A program made the position numbers and the translations under genes. The notes below the pieces were generated by a model that was not told the origin of the DNA, ran no database searches, and saw only the letters and a list, made by a program, of their open reading frames with translations. Positions 62,001 through 64,000 of a stretch of DNA of 64,000 nt are shown here, one piece after another. Numbering within the stretch: position 1 is the first letter of the stretch; every line of letters begins with the position of its first letter. Source of the stretch: Bacteroidia bacterium (GTDB lineage Bacteria; Bacteroidota; Bacteroidia; SXHM01); NCBI GenBank assembly GCA_022072225.1, contig JAJVIC010000007.1, positions 62,001 to 126,000 of the forward strand, written 5' to 3'.

Positions 62001-63267
62001 GGCTTCGATTTCTAATCTTGCAGCAGGCGATTATACGGTAACAGTAACCGGTGCAGGAGGCTGCACGGCAACAGGCACAGTAAGCGTTGGCGCTTCAACT
62101 TCGTTAAGTGTAACACCTTCGGCAACGGCTGCAAGCTGCAACCAGAATAATGGTTCGGCTTCGGTTTCTGTTACAGGAGGTTCGGGGTCTTATACCTACT
62201 TATGGAGCAATCAGGCAACAACAAGTTCTATCAGCAATGTTGCTACCGGAAATTATAACGTTACTATTGATGACGGACAAGGATGCACTGAAACAGAAAC
62301 CATTTTAGTTCCTCAAAACACCTCACTTACCGGTTCGGCTACCACAACTGAAGTAGCTTGCGGACAAACCAACAGCGGAGCTATTGACCTTTCAGTAAAC
62401 GGAGGAACACCCGGCTACACCTACTCATGGTCACCGGGCGGGGCAACCACACAAGATTTGAGTGGCATAGCTGCGGGTGATTATACGGTAACGGTAACAG
62501 ACGCAGGCGGCTGCCAGTTTATTTCTACTTACACGGTTGACTCGGAAAACAGCATGACGGTAGCATCGAACGTAGTGCACGAAACCTGCAAAGGCTATCA
62601 TGACGGCAGTATTGATTTAACGGTAACGGGCAGCAACGGACCTTTTACGTATTTGTGGACACCGGGCAATGGCACCACCCAAGACCTGAGCGGTTTACAG
62701 GGCGGAAACTATTCGGTAGTGGTTACTGACCAAAGCACCGGTTGCAGCGATACTCAGACTTTTAATGTTCAGGATGGTTACAATTACCCTATCAGCATTA
62801 CACAAGATGGCGACACGCTGACTGCTACCTCGGCACCAAATTACCAGTGGTACTTAAATGGGGTTGCCATTCCGGGTGCTACCACACAAAGCATAGTAAT
62901 TACTGAAGGCGGAAACTATTATGTAGAGGTTGGCAGCCAGAACTGTACGTTTGAATCGAATCATATCGAAACAAGTTGCATCTGTTCCAATAGTATTGAA
63001 GACAACTCATTGTTTCATGGCATCTCTGTTTTCCCGAACCCTGCCAATGAAGAATTGAATGTGGTGATTACTTTAACGAGCGTTGAGCAGGCTTCGGTAA
63101 CTTTGATTGACCTTACGGGCCGCAGACTGTGGCTGAAAACCGAAAACGACAAAGCCGACAACTTTGCATGGAAAATACCTGTTGCCGATATAGCAGCCGG
63201 AAATTATTTTGTGCAGATTAACGTTGGCGGACAAACAAAAAGCGTAAAGGTGCTGGTTAAGGATTAG
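59083..63267 (+). CDS. Large T9SS type A adhesin with DUF7948 and SprB repeats
   Basis: 1394 aa. Signal peptide (1-22), then a DUF7948-type domain (residues 35-260: FVENKGQFEQRL, ILYAADQGSVQIYFSQKGLT, DGETQPRIFFE-type), a propeller-like region (260-620) and a Cys-rich stretch (CCDANICTAGPFC). At least eight SprB repeats follow, each near 75 residues (ATCGNANGGASVSITAGTGP, YSWSPGGATTSSISNVAGGN). Then come NYQWYLNGVAIPGATTQSIV and a type A sorting domain (ISVFPNPANEELNVVITL). Two successive repeats are almost identical in DNA, so copy number can change. A role in adhesion or gliding is likely by analogy with SprB. Confidence 0.88.
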   Translation: MKNSITLILASCFLFLTTAQAQLSTPSWSGKFEPSKAFVENKGQFEQRLKNPDSKILYAADQGSVQIYFSQKGLTYKFDRKEKNKNRRDGDETQPRIFFETDMVNMVWEGSNPNAELVAEGVNPDFYTYEMKKNDKEYYDIQRIRGYQKLVYKNLYPNIDVEYVFHPQGGIKYALILHPGADVSQVKMKYANGEKLTLTNAGEIFIDTKFGDMVDHAPVTFYADNKAAISSRFIRNGNTISFELGNYDNTKTIVVDPWTQTPVFANSNGVWEVDVDGTGNVYVIGGDMPMQLRKYNSTGTVQWTYNTTYDTANYWLGTMATDLNGNTYVTSGSTANIRKVSSAGALTWNAGGGAFDEYWCIAFNCDQTKLIVGGTSTGLFPPSTANGMIFDINTNNGNVITSQAVGTNRPGFIINDISEVRSITSSKNARYYYLTLDTIGAIDDNLSACPNGNDVIFGKNHGYAFGYKSENYRPNNGNSGIKAIKANANFVYTHNGTTVHKRSLIDGSIIATATIPGGGSTATLGFNQPHNNGLDIDASGNVYVGSANGVYKYDANLTQLSSAATSFAVYDVAVNNNGEVIVCGATGDQNSTSRTGYVQSFSMSAAAPITLECCDANICTAGPFCTDDPAVTLTPSGTSGTWSGPGISGNGVFNPATAGVGTHTITNTLGCGSGAINITVINCVALEICLEANGTLTATNGTGPFTWEHTTQIQDCSGCILACSFPPGCATTTSGFATFGGTGATTSAAPSAYPVRVTDAHGNTLTINSSGSLSNCSQTCTLTLSTSTTPATCGNANGGASVSITAGTGPYTYSWSPGGATTSSISNVAGGNYTVTVTSQGGACTETASVTVSESGGITLSGSSTQATCGNANGGASVSITAGTGPFTYLWSPGGATTSSISNVAAGDYTVTVNGANNCSSTTTVTVTSTNAIVLTNSVTNTTCGNNNGTASTSIAIGTGPFTYAWSPGGATSASISNLAAGDYTVTVTGAGGCTATGTVSVGASTSLSVTPSATAASCNQNNGSASVSVTGGSGSYTYLWSNQATTSSISNVATGNYNVTIDDGQGCTETETILVPQNTSLTGSATTTEVACGQTNSGAIDLSVNGGTPGYTYSWSPGGATTQDLSGIAAGDYTVTVTDAGGCQFISTYTVDSENSMTVASNVVHETCKGYHDGSIDLTVTGSNGPFTYLWTPGNGTTQDLSGLQGGNYSVVVTDQSTGCSDTQTFNVQDGYNYPISITQDGDTLTATSAPNYQWYLNGVAIPGATTQSIVITEGGNYYVEVGSQNCTFESNHIETSCICSNSIEDNSLFHGISVFPNPANEELNVVITLTSVEQASVTLIDLTGRRLWLKTENDKADNFAWKIPVADIAAGNYFVQINVGGQTKSVKVLVKD

Positions 63268-63289
63268 TCTTCAAATATCCTGTTTACTT

Positions 63290-63323
63290 AAAAACGCCCT
63301 GCAGGAATGCGGGACGTTTTTTT
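63290..63323. terminator. Bidirectional terminator
   Basis: AAAAACGCCCTGCA, loop GGAA, TGCGGGACGTTTTTTT. It serves the adhesin gene and the opposing gene, whose stop it touches. Confidence 0.75.
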
Positions 63324-64000
63324 AGTACACCCTCCCCTGCTTAAACACAAACTCCACCTCCTCCCTGCAAAAGGCTTCAAGGCTTATTCCTCTGGAGGCA
63401 GCGCGGGTTTCGAGGTCAGTTTTCCAGCGCGGGTTTTGCAACATGGCGGTAAGGTAGTTGTATCTGCGCAGGTCATTTTCGGCTAACCAAAGGGCATCGG
63501 CAACAAGTAATTCTTCAACACTGCGGTTTTGTTCTTTGGCTTTTGCTTCCAAATCGCGCAGCCATTGGGGGTTGCTTCTTATGCCTTCTTCATAAGCCTG
63601 CTGTGTTAAAGGTTGCTCTAACCATTCGGGTAAAGGAAGCCGGTTGGCTTTTTCGTTTTCCGGTTTAATTATAATGTAGTAATCCGGGAAGGCTTGCTTC
63701 AGTTCCTGCAAGGGTTCTGTTTTTTTTACCACAACTTCAGAAACCGTTTGTGCAAACAAGGCGTTCTGTTTTTCATTCAGAATAAATACACACGCAGAGT
63801 CTGAATAATAGTATTTAAGCAATACCGAAAAATCATATTCGTCCTGTATGCTTTTAAACGTGTTGCCTAAATAAAAGGGCAGGCTTGGGGGTTTATTTTT
63901 TCCGTTGGCTATTAATACACTGCTTGTTTTGTCGGCATGTGCGGTTGCATAATCGGCTACTTGTTTGGTTATGTTTTTATACGCATCCGTTGCGGGAACC
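63322..64000 (-). CDS. Unknown protein, C-terminal part (5' end outside window)
   Basis: The minus-strand frame is open from the window edge to the stop at 63322, at least 225 residues. The visible part includes ADKTSSVLIANGKNKPPSLP, FYLGNTFKSIQDEYDFSVLL, an acidic helical region and two similar segments (NPQWLRDLEAKAKEQNRSVE and NPRWKTDLETRAASRGISLE), an internal repeat of roughly 45 residues. No family is recognised. A TTG at 63822 could be mistaken for the start, but sense codons continue unbroken upstream with normal composition. Confidence 0.7.
   Translation of the reverse strand, partial: VPATDAYKNITKQVADYATAHADKTSSVLIANGKNKPPSLPFYLGNTFKSIQDEYDFSVLLKYYYSDSACVFILNEKQNALFAQTVSEVVVKKTEPLQELKQAFPDYYIIIKPENEKANRLPLPEWLEQPLTQQAYEEGIRSNPQWLRDLEAKAKEQNRSVEELLVADALWLAENDLRRYNYLTAMLQNPRWKTDLETRAASRGISLEAFCREEVEFVFKQGRVY

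Overview
The window is a chromosomal piece of a Bacteroidota bacterium, probably a free-living gliding-type lineage such as Chitinophagales or a relative. The evidence is internal. Many secreted proteins end in type IX secretion (T9SS) sorting domains, both type A and the CHU_C type B. Promoters match the Bacteroidota -7 element TAnnTTTG. DUF4175, SprB-repeat, DUF7948 and TIGR02436 four-helix-bundle genes are present. I found no rRNA, tRNA, CRISPR array, integrase or prophage.

Layout. 1-2.6 kb: end of a T9SS protein, an AraC-type regulator and asnS. 2.6-6.9 kb: a scarred accessory region with a diverged tandem duplication of a secreted-protein gene and the tail of a second one. One copy is frameshifted at a G10 tract and the outer tail abuts a REP-type transposase (RAYT) bounded by hairpins. 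A 21/22-bp satellite and a gene remnant follow. 6.9-13.5 kb: Na/Pi cotransporter, rpoN, secA. 13.5-16.9 kb: a small unknown protein downstream of a 21-bp satellite, an ankyrin/DnaJ-zinc-finger protein, a mini-T9SS protein and a heavy-metal-domain lipoprotein. 17.1-20.5 kb: two tandem secreted proteins joining a cytochrome-c-like domain to a PHM-like copper monooxygenase core. 20.5-29.8 kb: housekeeping genes (gltX, glnS, folB, pth, rplY, prs, DUF3137, lemA, metB). 29.8-35 kb: surface proteins and a TetR regulator.

35-39.7 kb is the most accessory-looking part. It holds a HEPN/MNT toxin-antitoxin pair between near-identical hairpin repeats, and an AT-rich 588-aa protein with a possible PD-(D/E)xK site. 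Next come a 41-bp palindromic satellite, a five-copy interspersed repeat and a 328-aa unknown protein. The C-terminus of that protein is recognisable again in the remnant at 6.63-6.78 kb, which also lies just after a satellite.

40-53 kb carries signalling (TPR-adenylyl cyclase, TPR-SpoIIE phosphatase) and a TetR-controlled RND efflux operon, with a four-helix-bundle gene inserted between adaptor and pump. 53-64 kb holds DUF4175, an RsbW-like ATPase, two SprB-type T9SS surface proteins and the 3' part of a gene that runs off the window.

Hairpin repeats built on CTGAAACAAGTTCAG or CCGATAGCTATCGG are scattered between genes, sometimes inside operons. They are a prominent feature of this genome.
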